Shown: positions 42,718 through 52,144, numbered from the stretch's first letter. The stretch: 64,000 nucleotides of DNA from Massilia sp. Mn16-1_5 (GCF_004798585.1 NZ_PPXQ01000010.1:62001-126000); one strand, 5' to 3'. Notes: generated from the letters alone by a model not told the origin. Program-made: numbers and translations.

Positions 42718-43704
42718 ATGAGCGAGATGCAGCCACGCGACTTCACCGACATATGGGCCTTCGTCCGGGTCGTCGAGCTTGGATCCTTTTCCGAGGCCGC
42801 GCGCCAGATGGGTACGACCAAGGCCAACATCAGCAAGCAGGTGGCGCGCCTGGAAAAGACGCTGCACGCCAAGCTCCTGAATCGCTCCACGCGCAAGCTC
42901 GGCCTCACCGAAGCCGGCGCCGCCATCTACCAGAACGCGCAGCGCATGCTGGAAGAAGCGCGCGCGCTGGAGGCCACGGCAGCCGGCCTGCAGTCGGGGC
43001 CGAGCGGTGTGCTGCGCGTGAGCGCCTCGCTCGCCTTCGGCAACACCTATCTTGCCGGCCTGCTGCCCGACTTCATGGCGCGCTATCCGGACATCCGCGT
43101 CGTGCTGTCGATGACCGACCGGTATGTCGACCTGGTCGAAGAAAACATCGACGTCGCCCTGCGCATGGCGGCGCGTATCGACCTGCAAAGCGCGGTCGCG
43201 CGGCCGATCGCGCCGATCCGCTACGTGCTGGCCGCCTCGCCCGCCTACCTGGAACAGCACGGCACCCCGGCCGATATCGCAGACCTGGGCAAGCATCGCT
43301 GCCTGACCTTCGGCACCTCGGGCGCGCCGGCGCAGTGGCAGTTCGAACGGGAAGGGATCAAGCAAAGCGTGAACGTGGCCAGCGCGCTGTGTGCCAACAG
43401 CAGCCCGGCGCTGCGCCTGGCGATGCTGCGCGGCGGCGGCATCGCCTTGTTGCCGAGCTATGTGGTGGGAGAGGATATCCGCCGCGGCGAGGCCGTGCGG
43501 CTGCTGCCGGAGTGGCTGGTGGAAGGAAGCTTCGGCGGCCGGCTGTATGCGGTCTGGCTGGAGAACCGCTTCCTGCCGCCGAAGGTCCGGGTATTCATCG
43601 ATTATCTCGTCGAGAAGCTCGGCGAGCACCCGGAATGGGACGATGCGGTGTTCAGCCGCCCACGAAAGGAATCACGCCGAACACGAGCGCCGCGACCAGC
43701 ATGA
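42718..43704 (+). CDS. LysR family regulator
   Basis: The 328-residue product has the LysR winged helix (FVRVVELGSFSEAARQMGTTKANISKQVARLE) and effector domain, and a basic C-terminal tail rich in Arg. It is divergent from the EamA gene, its likely target. Its last 53 bases overlap the 3' end of the convergent CitMHS gene, an unusually long overlap; the C-terminal tail may thus be an add-on. Confidence 0.88.
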   Translation: MSEMQPRDFTDIWAFVRVVELGSFSEAARQMGTTKANISKQVARLEKTLHAKLLNRSTRKLGLTEAGAAIYQNAQRMLEEARALEATAAGLQSGPSGVLRVSASLAFGNTYLAGLLPDFMARYPDIRVVLSMTDRYVDLVEENIDVALRMAARIDLQSAVARPIAPIRYVLAASPAYLEQHGTPADIADLGKHRCLTFGTSGAPAQWQFEREGIKQSVNVASALCANSSPALRLAMLRGGGIALLPSYVVGEDIRRGEAVRLLPEWLVEGSFGGRLYAVWLENRFLPPKVRVFIDYLVEKLGEHPEWDDAVFSRPRKESRRTRAPRPA

Positions 43705-45151
43705 CCAGCGAGGCCGAGATCGACCAGATCAGCGTATAGCGCTGGTGATCGCCGAACTCGATCTTCGACATGCCGACCAGCAGATAGGTCGAGGCCACCA
43801 ATGGGCTGAGCAGGTGCACCGGCTGGCCGATGATCGAGGCGCGGCCGATTTCGGCGGCGCTGATGCCATAGACGGCGGCCGCCTTGGCCAGGATCGGCAC
43901 CACGCCGAAGTAAAACGCGTCGTTCGAGATGAAGAAGGTGAACGGGATGCTCAGCACGCCGGTGACGATCGCCATGTAGGGGCCCATCCAGGCCGGCACG
44001 GCGGCGATGACGCTGGTGGCGATCGCGTCCACCATCTTCGTACCCTGCAGGATGCCGACGAAAATACCTGCCGCGAAGATCAGCGAGACCACCGGCACCA
44101 CGTTGGCGGCGTGTTCCGCGATGCGCTCCTTCTGGTCTTCCAGCTTCGGATAGTTGATCATGATGGCGACCGCGAAGAAGATCATGAACAGGGCCGGCAG
44201 GGGTAGGGCGCCCTTGATCAGCAAGCCCAGGAGCAGAACGGTCAGGGCGAAGTTCACCCAGATCAGTTTCGGACGTGCGGTTGCCGATTTCGATGCGCTG
44301 ATGCCGGCGTCAACGCCGCCCGTGGAAATGCTGCCCGCCACATGCGGCGCCGGGGCCGATGCGCGGCGCTCGACGAAGCCGCCAGTTGCAGCCATGCCGG
44401 CGACAGGTGCGCCCGCGGCGCCGGCCTGCGCAATCCACTGGCCGGTGGTGCCGTCCTTCTGGCCGGCGGCTTCCACCTCGACCAGCGCCGGATTGAGGAC
44501 GCTGTCGTTGGCAGCCTGCGGCGCATCGAGCTCCAGCACGCCGAGGCGCTTGCGTTCGCGCTTGCCCAGCACGTAGGCGACGAACAGGACCCAGCCCGCG
44601 GTGACGGCCATCGGCAGGATCATCGGCACGAAGATCTCGCCCACGTCCACGCCGAGCGCACTGGCGGCGCGCGCCGTCGGGCCGCCCCAGGGCAGGATGT
44701 TGAACACGCCGCCCGCCAGCATGATGACGCAGGCGAGGATCAGGCGGCTCATGCCGAGGCGCTGGTACAGCGGCAGCATGGCGGCGACCGTGATCATGTA
44801 GGTGGTGGCGCCGTCGCCGTCGAGCGAGATGCACATCGCCAGTGCCGCCGTGCCGACCACGATCTTCATCGGGTCGCCCTTCACCAGTGCCAGGATGCGG
44901 CGCACGACGGGATCGAACAGGCCGGCGTCGATCATGACGCCGAAGTACAGGATGGCGAACATCAGCATGACGCCGGTCGGCGCCAGGTTCTTGATCCCGG
45001 TAAGCATCATCGGTCCGAGTTCCGCGCCGAAGCCGCCGATCAGCCCGAAGGCGATCGGGACGACGATCAGCGCGACCAGGGCCGGCAGGCGCTTGGTCAT
45101 GATCAGGAACATGAACACGACGATCATGGAATAGGCCAGGGCGGTCAACAT
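43652..45151 (-). CDS. CitMHS family metal-citrate transporter
   Basis: The 499-residue protein has 11-12 hydrophobic segments and features of CitMHS symporters (SLDGDGATTYMITVAAMLPLY, GGPTARAAS, DAFYFGVVPILA), which import citrate complexed with Mg2+ or Ca2+ using protons. An Ala/Gly-rich hydrophilic insert of about 75 residues (near residues 215-290) separates the halves. It is divergent from a Bug-type binding protein, so the region may serve di- and tricarboxylate uptake. Confidence 0.9.
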   Translation of the reverse strand: MLTALAYSMIVVFMFLIMTKRLPALVALIVVPIAFGLIGGFGAELGPMMLTGIKNLAPTGVMLMFAILYFGVMIDAGLFDPVVRRILALVKGDPMKIVVGTAALAMCISLDGDGATTYMITVAAMLPLYQRLGMSRLILACVIMLAGGVFNILPWGGPTARAASALGVDVGEIFVPMILPMAVTAGWVLFVAYVLGKRERKRLGVLELDAPQAANDSVLNPALVEVEAAGQKDGTTGQWIAQAGAAGAPVAGMAATGGFVERRASAPAPHVAGSISTGGVDAGISASKSATARPKLIWVNFALTVLLLGLLIKGALPLPALFMIFFAVAIMINYPKLEDQKERIAEHAANVVPVVSLIFAAGIFVGILQGTKMVDAIATSVIAAVPAWMGPYMAIVTGVLSIPFTFFISNDAFYFGVVPILAKAAAVYGISAAEIGRASIIGQPVHLLSPLVASTYLLVGMSKIEFGDHQRYTLIWSISASLVMLVAALVFGVIPFVGG

Positions 45152-45353
45152 TGTCTTCTCCTCAGGGACGGCGCCTTCCCCTTGCGAGGACAGGCGGGCG
45201 TACTACAAAACGCAGCGTTATCACGGATGTGTATTGCTCTTATCAGCGCGAACTATATGCGCGCGGAGCTTTCAATCAGCTTTCAAAACAGCCGTACAAC
45301 GCACGCTTCGGGTGCGCCGTGCGCCGGAGCGGGGCAGGGGCTATCATGGCACC

Positions 45354-46364
45354 GTGAACATCCCGCGATCCCTCCTGCGTCCCTTCCTGATGCCGATGCT
45401 GGCGCTGGCCTGCCTGCAAGCCGCCGCCATGCAAGCCAACGAGGCGCAATGCCTGGTGCCCTCCAAGCCGGGCGGCGCCATGGACCTGACCTGCAAGCTG
45501 GCGCAGCACGCCGTGCACGACCTGCCTGGCAAGACGCGGCAACACGCTTTTCCCGCGGCGGACCTGACGCTGCGCTACCTGCCGGGCGGCGTCGGCGCCG
45601 TGGCCTGGCATACCCTGGTGTCGCAGCGCCGCGCCGAAGCCGACACCCTGGTCGCGTTTTCCGGCGGCTCGGTGCTGAACCTCGCGCGCGGAAAATTCGG
45701 CAAGGCCAGCGTCGACGACGTGCGCTGGGTCGCGGCCTTCGCCACCGACTACGGCATGGTCGCCGTGCCCGCCAACTCCCCCTACCGCACGCTGCGCGAG
45801 CTGATCGATGCGATCAGGCGCGATCCGAAGCGGGTGCTGATCGGCATGTCGGGCACCATCGGCAGCCAGGACTGGATGAAGATGGCGCTGCTGGTGCGCC
45901 AGGCCGGCTTCGACCCGAGAAAGATGCGCTTCGTGGCATTGGAGGGAGGCGGCGAGCAGTTCGTGGCGATGGATGCGGGCCATGTGCAGGCCATCTCGGG
46001 CGACACCTCGGAAGCCCTGCTGAATGCCGGCTCGGGCAAGGTGCGGGTGCTGGCGGTGCTGTCGGAGCACCGCCTCCCCGGCGCGCTGGCCAATGTTCCC
46101 ACCGCGCGCGAGCAGGGTTTTGACGCCGTGTGGCCGGTGATCCGCGGCGTCTACATGGGCAAGGACGTGCCGGAGGCCGACTACCGGCGCTGGGTCGCCG
46201 CCTTCGACGGCATCGGGGCGCAGCCCGCCTTCGCCAGGATGCGCGTCGAGGCCGGCCTGTATCCCTTCGCCTTGAGTGGCGATGCGCTGACGCGCTATGT
46301 GCGGCAATCCGTGGCTGACTATAACAAGCGCGCCGTCGAGTTCAAGCTGGTGCGCGAACGCTAA
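45354..46364 (+). CDS. Bug family solute-binding protein (TTT-type)
   Basis: The 336-residue protein has a signal peptide (LLRPFLMPMLALACLQAAAMQA) and the periplasmic-binding pattern of the TctC/Bug family (VPSKPGGAMDLTCKLAQ, LRYLPGGVGAVAWH, IGMSGTIGSQDWMKMALL). Bug proteins capture carboxylates for tripartite tricarboxylate transporters. The start is GTG at 45354; ATG at 45390 would truncate the signal. No TctAB genes are adjacent. Confidence 0.8.
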   Translation: MNIPRSLLRPFLMPMLALACLQAAAMQANEAQCLVPSKPGGAMDLTCKLAQHAVHDLPGKTRQHAFPAADLTLRYLPGGVGAVAWHTLVSQRRAEADTLVAFSGGSVLNLARGKFGKASVDDVRWVAAFATDYGMVAVPANSPYRTLRELIDAIRRDPKRVLIGMSGTIGSQDWMKMALLVRQAGFDPRKMRFVALEGGGEQFVAMDAGHVQAISGDTSEALLNAGSGKVRVLAVLSEHRLPGALANVPTAREQGFDAVWPVIRGVYMGKDVPEADYRRWVAAFDGIGAQPAFARMRVEAGLYPFALSGDALTRYVRQSVADYNKRAVEFKLVRER

Positions 46365-46400
46365 TGCGCACGCGGGGCCGTCCCGCGTGCGCGGCCGGCC

Positions 46401-46991
46401 TTATCCGGCAAGCTCGGCGATCGACCTGGCCAGCTTTGCCGGCGACAGCAGCGAGGGCATCATCGACCAGCGATCGAGTGCCTGGTTGCCGATGCGGACC
46501 ATGCCCGTGTGCTGGGCGAGATCCGCATCGACCGCGGGATCGGGATCGAAGAATCCCAGCGTACGGCGGATGGCGTCGACATCCCGGCGCTGCCCGGTCA
46601 GCAGGGTCCAGCCGGGCGCGAGGCCATAGCGCCTGGCATAGGCCTGCAGGGCCGGCGGGCGGTCGATCTCGGGCTGCAGCGTCAGCGAGTAGAAGAACAC
46701 GTCGCGCCCCATCCGCTCGCCCAGCAGGCGCTGCACCTGCATCAGGTTGGCCGTATTCGGCGGACAGATGTTCAGGCAACTGGTGTACATCATGTTGAAG
46801 ACGACGACCCTGTTTCCACGCACCGCGTCATCGTAGAAATGGATCGTTCTGCCCTGGTGGGTTTGCAGCGCCGCGTTCGGAAAGGCGCTGGCGGCCTGTC
46901 CGCTGCGCGCCGGGCGCGCCTGTGCCGCGGTGGCGACGGGTAGCAGGGCGCCGGCCAGCGTCGTTTTCAACAGCATGCGTTTGGCGTTCAT
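46401..46991 (-). CDS. SCO1/SenC family copper protein
   Basis: The 196-residue protein has an N-terminal export signal (KRMLLKTTLAGALLPVATA), a thioredoxin fold, the copper-binding Cys72-x3-Cys76 (CLNIC) and the third ligand His161. SCO proteins deliver copper to the CuA centre of cytochrome c oxidase subunit II. It follows the multicopper oxidase by 15 bases on the same strand and lies about 5 kb from a coxB gene, its natural client. Confidence 0.88.
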   Translation of the reverse strand: MNAKRMLLKTTLAGALLPVATAAQARPARSGQAASAFPNAALQTHQGRTIHFYDDAVRGNRVVVFNMMYTSCLNICPPNTANLMQVQRLLGERMGRDVFFYSLTLQPEIDRPPALQAYARRYGLAPGWTLLTGQRRDVDAIRRTLGFFDPDPAVDADLAQHTGMVRIGNQALDRWSMMPSLLSPAKLARSIAELAG

Positions 46992-47006
46992 GTCGGCTCC
47001 CCTGCG

Positions 47007-48680
47007 TCATGGGTTGGGCGGCTGGATGTCGAAGCGGATCATCATCGCATGGTCTTCGTGCATGTGATGATGGCAGTGCATCATGTATCTGCCGTTGAAG
47101 TCGCGGAACTCGACCAGGATCTCCGCCGTTACGCCAGGCAGCAGCGAGATCGTGTCCTTACGGCCGGCCCACTCGGGCGGCGGCGGCTTGCCGTTGTAGG
47201 ACAGGATGCGGAAATCGTCGAGGTGGACGTGGATCGGATGCGCCCAGCCGCCTTTCGTCTCCAGGCGCCAGATCTCGGCCACGTCCTGCCGGGGCTTCGC
47301 GTCGATCCGGTCATGGTCGAAGAACTTGCCGTTGATCGCCCATTGCCCGTTCGTGCGTTCGAATACCCACGAGCGTCTCCTGGTCGAGCCGTTGAAGGGA
47401 GCGGGCGAGAGCGGGCGCAGGAAGGCGGGGATGACGCTCCTGTCCTCGGTCTTTTCGCCCACTTCGAAACGCAGCATGCGGATGCCCGGGCGCAGCTGCT
47501 GCAGCTCGGGCCTGCGCGGATCGGTCTGCAGCATCCGGTTCACCAGATACAGCCTGGTGCCGGGAGCGAAGCGCGAGAAGTCGACGATGATGTCGGCCCG
47601 TTCGGCCATCCCCAGCAGGATTTTCTTCAGCGTCAAGGGACGCTCGAGCAGGTTGCCGTCGCTGCCGATGAAGGTGAAGGGCTGGTCGCGGTCGCCCGCA
47701 TCGGCCAGCACCATCTCGAAGTAGCGTGCCATGCTGCCGTTCAGCAGGCGGAAACGGTATTTGCGGCCTTCGACCTTGAAATAGGGCTGGACCTTGCCGT
47801 TGACGAGAAAATGGTTGCCCAAAAAGCCTTCCGGGCTGAGCTGGTCGAAAAACAGGTTGCCGCCGGAATCAAAGCGCTTATCCTGCAGCAGCAGAGGAAT
47901 GTCGTAGCGTCCCACGCCGGCCGGCAGCTTCAGGCCGGTGGTCTCGTCACCCGTGTCGAGATCGTCGAAGCCCAGGTAGAAGCCGGCCAGGCCGCGATAG
48001 ACATTGGCCGCCGTGTAGTCCTCGCGGTGGTCGTGGTACCACAGGGTGCCGGTGACTTCGCGCGCATCCTTGTTGGGCGGAGTGTTCGGGTAATGGTAGT
48101 CGAGGAAGGCGCCGGGACGGCTCAGCGTCGGTCCCGCCTTGTAGGCGCTGTAGTAGTCGGAAGCGAAGCCGTCCGAGGCCGGGCCGACGTGGCCGCTGTG
48201 CAGGTGGATGCTGATCTCGGGCGAGCCGTAGCCCACGTGGGTTTGCGGCAGCGCGTTGCGAAAGCGCACCACCCCCGGCACCCCGGCACGGGCGATGAAG
48301 GTCGGTCCGGGTATCGAGCCGTTGTAGGCCCATACCGTTTCCTCCGGCAACTGGCTGTGGTAGCGGTATTTCGTCTCCTTCACGTGGATCTCGTACTGCA
48401 CTTCGGGATAAAACTCTTCGAAGCGCTGATGTTCGGCGCGTCCCGCTTCGCCCGCGACCGGCAGGCGTCCCGGCGGCGGCGACAGGACGGTCGGCCGCGC
48501 GATCGGCGGGATCGGCAACGGGTCGAGAAAGGGATCCAGGTGCGGCGTGGCGGTCTGCGCATTGCTTGGCCGTGGCATCAGGGCATCGTGGGCAAGGGTC
48601 AGTGCGCCGGCGGCGCTGCCGCCCTTGAGTAGCATCCGGCGGGCTGGATTGGGCGTGCCGGTCAACAGCGAGAGGTTCAT
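47007..48680 (-). CDS. multicopper oxidase, Tat-exported (CotA/bilirubin oxidase-like)
   Basis: The 557-residue protein has a Tat signal (ARRMLLKGGSAAG) and all copper motifs: HLHSGH at about residue 160, WYHDHRE at 215, HPIHVHLDDF at 480 and MHCHHHMHEDHAMM at 535, giving type 1, 2 and 3 copper sites. It resembles CotA- and bilirubin-oxidase-type enzymes that oxidise phenols, bilirubin or metal ions with O2. The ATG at 48680 has AAGGAA. It is divergent from the PQQ dehydrogenase. Confidence 0.92.
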   Translation of the reverse strand: MNLSLLTGTPNPARRMLLKGGSAAGALTLAHDALMPRPSNAQTATPHLDPFLDPLPIPPIARPTVLSPPPGRLPVAGEAGRAEHQRFEEFYPEVQYEIHVKETKYRYHSQLPEETVWAYNGSIPGPTFIARAGVPGVVRFRNALPQTHVGYGSPEISIHLHSGHVGPASDGFASDYYSAYKAGPTLSRPGAFLDYHYPNTPPNKDAREVTGTLWYHDHREDYTAANVYRGLAGFYLGFDDLDTGDETTGLKLPAGVGRYDIPLLLQDKRFDSGGNLFFDQLSPEGFLGNHFLVNGKVQPYFKVEGRKYRFRLLNGSMARYFEMVLADAGDRDQPFTFIGSDGNLLERPLTLKKILLGMAERADIIVDFSRFAPGTRLYLVNRMLQTDPRRPELQQLRPGIRMLRFEVGEKTEDRSVIPAFLRPLSPAPFNGSTRRRSWVFERTNGQWAINGKFFDHDRIDAKPRQDVAEIWRLETKGGWAHPIHVHLDDFRILSYNGKPPPPEWAGRKDTISLLPGVTAEILVEFRDFNGRYMMHCHHHMHEDHAMMIRFDIQPPNP

Positions 48681-49060
48681 GAGCATTTCCTTCAGCAAGT
48701 TCTTGATATTGGTGCTGCTCCCCATGTGCTTGCGCTCATCGTGTAGTGCGCAGTGTGTTGACGGCCTCGAGCGCTAATCACAATGTCCATCCTAGTGCGA
48801 CTTTTGGTATTGAAAAGGCCGCTAACGATCTCTCATGTAGAAAAAAAGCGGGACGAGCTACACCGGCGCCGCCGGTCCTCTCCTTTGCTGGGGGCGCCCG
48901 CGGATACTGTCCCTGAAATCGCCTTTCATGCACCGATAGAAAACCTGTATATGATGTGCAAGTTTCGCTACGGCAGAGTTAAGTAGCGCACATTGAGCGC
49001 CCCTACACCTCATTACAATTTCCTGTAAAGACATCTAACGAACCACCGACAGGGCAGGTA
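48681..49060. other. 380-bp divergent intergenic region between multicopper oxidase and PQQ dehydrogenase genes
   Basis: This region must hold promoters for both units. A TATGAT hexamer (48950-48955) is a candidate -10 for the dehydrogenase side, without a good -35 at 17 bp. The dehydrogenase ATG is preceded by AGGGCAGG. A small open frame at 48783-48986 has no ribosome binding site or family resemblance. I see no clear operator or riboswitch. Confidence 0.4.
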
Positions 49061-50818
49061 ATGAAGCCGTTTCTTGCAGCCGTTTTTCTTGTATCGAACC
49101 TGATGCCGGCGCCTGTCCCGGCCGCCGAGCCCGAAGGCGAATGGCACATGGCGGCGCGCGATTACGGCAACACGCGTTTCAGTCCGCTGGGCGAGATCAC
49201 CCCGGCCAACCTCCCCAAGCTCAGCCTCGCCTTCACCTTCTCGACCGGTGTGCTGCGCGGCCATGAAGCGGCGCCGGTGGTGGCGGACAACACGATGTTC
49301 ATCGTGACTCCGTATCCGAACCTGGTCTACGCGCTCGACCTCACCAAGCCGGGCGCGCCACAGAAGTGGAAGTTCGATCCCAAGCCGGCCGCCAGCAGCC
49401 AGGGCGTGGCCTGCTGCGACGTGGTCAACCGCGGCGTGGTCTACTCCGACGGCAAGCTGTTCTTCAACACGCTCGACATGAACACCATCGCGCTCGACGC
49501 CAGGACCGGCAAGGAGCTGTGGCGCACGAAGCTCGGCAGCATCGAGAAAGGCGAGACCATGACCATGGCGCCGATCGTCGTCAAGGGCAAGGTCCTGGTC
49601 GGGAACAGCGGCGGAGAGTTGGGTGTGCGCGGCTGGCTCACGGCGCTGGATGCCGCCACGGGCAAGATTGCCTGGCGTGCCTGGAGTACCGGTCCCGACA
49701 AGGACGTGCTGATCGGCCCCGCCTTCAAGCCCTTCTATGCTCAGGACCGCGGCAAGGACCTCGGTATGCGCAGCTGGCCCGGCGACGGCTGGAAGATCGG
49801 CGGCGGCACCGTCTGGGGTTTCATTACCTACGATCCCGAGACCGATCTCGTCTACTACGGCACCGGCAACCCGGGACCCTGGAATCCCGAGCAGCGCCCC
49901 GGCGACAACAAGTGGACTTCCGGGATCTTCGCCCGTAAACCCGACACCGGCGAGGCTGTCTGGTACTACCAGTGGAGCCCGCACGACCTGCACGACTACG
50001 ACGGCGTCAACGAGAACGTGCTGGCCGAGATTCCCATCAAAGGCAGGCAGCGCAAGGTGATCCTGCACCCGGACCGTAACGGCTACCTGTACGTGCTCGA
50101 TCGCGCCAGCGGCCAGGTGCTCTCGGCCACGCCGTATGCGGCGATCACGACCAGCACCCGCGTCGACCTCGAGACCGGCAAACTGGTCTACAACCCGGCC
50201 AAGGACCCCACTGCGGGCAAGACGGTGCGCGACATCTGTCCGGCCTCCTCGGGCGCCAAGGACTGGCAGCCGTCGAGCTGGTCGCCGCGCACGAAGCTGC
50301 TCTACCTGCCGATGCAGAACATCTGCCAGGATGCGCAGACCTTCGAGACCAGCTACATCTCCGGCACGCCCTATGTGGGCGCCAGCCTCGAACAGTACGC
50401 CGGGCCGGGCGGCCACCGCGGCGAGTTCGCGGCCTGGGACCCGGTCGCGCAAAAGAAGGTGTGGAGCATCAAGGAGAACTTCCCGGTCTGGAGCGGCGCG
50501 CTTGCCACCGCCGGCGACGTCGTCTTCTACGGCACCATGGACGGCTGGTTCAAGGGCCTCGACGCGAAGACCGGCAAGCTGCTGTGGCAGTACAAGGTCG
50601 GCTCGGGCATCATCGGCCAACCGGTGTCCTACCGCGGGCCGGACGGCAAGCAGTACGTCGCGGTGCTGTCGGGGATCGGCGGCTGGGCCGGCACCATCGT
50701 CTCGGGCGAGATCGATCCGCGCGACGGCACGGGCGCCAACGGCATGGTCAACCTGACGAAGGACCTGCCGAAGTACACCGCCAAGGGAGGGATGCTGTAT
50801 GTCTTCGCCCTGCCGTAA
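49061..50818 (+). CDS. PQQ-dependent alcohol dehydrogenase, lanthanide type (XoxF/ExaF-like)
   Basis: The 585-residue periplasmic quinoprotein has a signal peptide of about 22 residues, the eight-bladed propeller's tryptophan docking repeats, the vicinal disulfide Cys118-Cys119 (GVACCD), Glu186 (GGELGVRG) and Asn270 (YYGTGNPGPWN) as metal ligands. The catalytic Asp312 is followed by Asp314 (HDYDGVNEN); a second Asp at +2 marks lanthanide-dependent enzymes, where calcium forms have Ala or Ser. It oxidises methanol, ethanol or similar alcohols and passes electrons to a cytochrome c. It is the first gene of an eight-gene cluster; its end overlaps the XoxJ-like gene by 20 bases. Confidence 0.93.
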   Translation: MKPFLAAVFLVSNLMPAPVPAAEPEGEWHMAARDYGNTRFSPLGEITPANLPKLSLAFTFSTGVLRGHEAAPVVADNTMFIVTPYPNLVYALDLTKPGAPQKWKFDPKPAASSQGVACCDVVNRGVVYSDGKLFFNTLDMNTIALDARTGKELWRTKLGSIEKGETMTMAPIVVKGKVLVGNSGGELGVRGWLTALDAATGKIAWRAWSTGPDKDVLIGPAFKPFYAQDRGKDLGMRSWPGDGWKIGGGTVWGFITYDPETDLVYYGTGNPGPWNPEQRPGDNKWTSGIFARKPDTGEAVWYYQWSPHDLHDYDGVNENVLAEIPIKGRQRKVILHPDRNGYLYVLDRASGQVLSATPYAAITTSTRVDLETGKLVYNPAKDPTAGKTVRDICPASSGAKDWQPSSWSPRTKLLYLPMQNICQDAQTFETSYISGTPYVGASLEQYAGPGGHRGEFAAWDPVAQKKVWSIKENFPVWSGALATAGDVVFYGTMDGWFKGLDAKTGKLLWQYKVGSGIIGQPVSYRGPDGKQYVAVLSGIGGWAGTIVSGEIDPRDGTGANGMVNLTKDLPKYTAKGGMLYVFALP

Positions 50819-51605
50819 GCTGGTGCTGCTGGCCGCCGTGCTGGCGCTGGCCGGCGGCGCACAGGCCGAGGAGCGCCTGCTGCGCGTCTGCGCCGACCCC
50901 GACAATTTACCGTATTCGAACGAGGCGGGCGCCGGCTTCGAGAACAAGATCGCCGAATTGATCGCGCAGGACCTGCATGCCAAACTCGCCTACGACTGGT
51001 GGCCGCAGCGCCGCGGCTTCGTGCGCCGCACGCTGGGCGCCGGCATGTGCGACGTCCTGATCGGCGTGCCGGCCGATTTTGAGCGCGTCAGCACCACGCG
51101 GCCTTACTACCGATCCAGCTACGTGTTCGTGACGCGCGCCGGCGAAGCGGTGCCCGGTTTCGCCGACCCCGCCATCCGCCAGCGCCGCATCGGCGTCCAG
51201 CTGATCGGCAACGACATGGCGGCCACGCCGGCCGGCCACGCGCTGGCGCGTGCCGGGGCCACCGCCAACGTCACCGGCTTCACCATCTTCGGCGACGGTC
51301 CTGCCGCGCAGCTCATGGTCGACGCGCTGGACGCCGGCGCCATCGATGCCGCGCTGGTATGGGGACCGCAAGCCGGCTACTTCGCCGCGCGCGCTCATCA
51401 ACCGCTGGCAATCAGCATCGCGCGCGCGCCCGCCGGCACGCCGGAACCCTTCGAATTTTCCGTGGCGCTGGGCGTCAAGCGCGGCAACCAGGCGCTGCTG
51501 GCCGAACTCGACGGCGTGCTGGAACGCCGGCGGCGCGACATCGACGCCATCCTGGCCGCCTACCACGTGCCGCGCACCGATGCGGCGGCAGGGGAGGGGC
51601 GATGA
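50799..51605 (+). CDS. XoxJ-like periplasmic binding protein
   Basis: The 268-residue protein has a signal peptide (LVLLAAVLALAGGAQA) and an extracellular solute-binding type 3 fold (LRVCADPDNLPYSNEAGAGFENKIAELI). Such quinoprotein-associated binding proteins are MxaJ/XoxJ, thought to help mature or activate the dehydrogenase rather than import a solute. The position directly after the PQQ dehydrogenase and before a cytochrome c matches the xoxFJG order. The ATG overlaps the dehydrogenase stop. Confidence 0.85.
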   Translation: MSSPCRKLVLLAAVLALAGGAQAEERLLRVCADPDNLPYSNEAGAGFENKIAELIAQDLHAKLAYDWWPQRRGFVRRTLGAGMCDVLIGVPADFERVSTTRPYYRSSYVFVTRAGEAVPGFADPAIRQRRIGVQLIGNDMAATPAGHALARAGATANVTGFTIFGDGPAAQLMVDALDAGAIDAALVWGPQAGYFAARAHQPLAISIARAPAGTPEPFEFSVALGVKRGNQALLAELDGVLERRRRDIDAILAAYHVPRTDAAAGEGR

Positions 51606-52144
51606 AGACGACCGTGCTATCGATGCTGCTGCTGGCAAGCCTGGCCGGCTGCTATCGCGAGGAACGCCCCGACCCGGCGCCGCCGTCGCCACCGACGGAG
51701 TCGAATGTGCGCCTGAGCGAGATCGAGCCGGGCCAGAAAGCGGCGCCGCCCGGCGTCTCGAACCAGTACGAAGAGAACGCCTACGCGCTCTCGCAAGGCA
51801 AGACGCTGTTCCGCAAATTCAACTGCAGCGGTTGCCACGGGCAGGGCGGGGGCGGCATGGGGCCGGCCCTGATGGACGACAAGTGGAACTACGGCAGCGA
51901 GCCGGAAAACATCTACGCCACCATCGTGCAGGGCCGCCCGAACGGCATGCCGGCCTTCGGCGGCCATCTCACCAACGAGCAGGTATGGCAGCTGGTGGCC
52001 TATGTGCGTTCGATGAGCGGGCAGGTCGGCGTCGATGCCGCACCCTCGCGCAGCGACGAGTTCCAGAGCACGCCGCCGGAAGGCCGGCGCGAGAAGGAAG
52101 AACCGAAGGACGCGTCCGATGCGGCGGCCGCGCCGAAGGGATGA
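51602..52144 (+). CDS. lipoprotein cytochrome c, XoxG-like electron acceptor
   Basis: The 180-residue protein has lipobox LAGC (Cys17), a single heme-c motif CSGCH (Cys75, Cys78, His79) and a methionine ligand near NGMPAFGG (Met117). It probably takes electrons from the PQQ dehydrogenase and, being membrane-anchored, passes them to the neighbouring oxidase. The C-terminal 45 residues are polar and charged. ATGA overlaps link it to the genes on both sides. Confidence 0.87.
   Translation: MKTTVLSMLLLASLAGCYREERPDPAPPSPPTESNVRLSEIEPGQKAAPPGVSNQYEENAYALSQGKTLFRKFNCSGCHGQGGGGMGPALMDDKWNYGSEPENIYATIVQGRPNGMPAFGGHLTNEQVWQLVAYVRSMSGQVGVDAAPSRSDEFQSTPPEGRREKEEPKDASDAAAAPKG

Noticed and set aside
48783..48986. 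67-codon open frame in the multicopper oxidase/PQQ dehydrogenase gap
   Set aside because: No ribosome binding site, no family resemblance and Arg-rich shadow-like composition; treated as promoter DNA.
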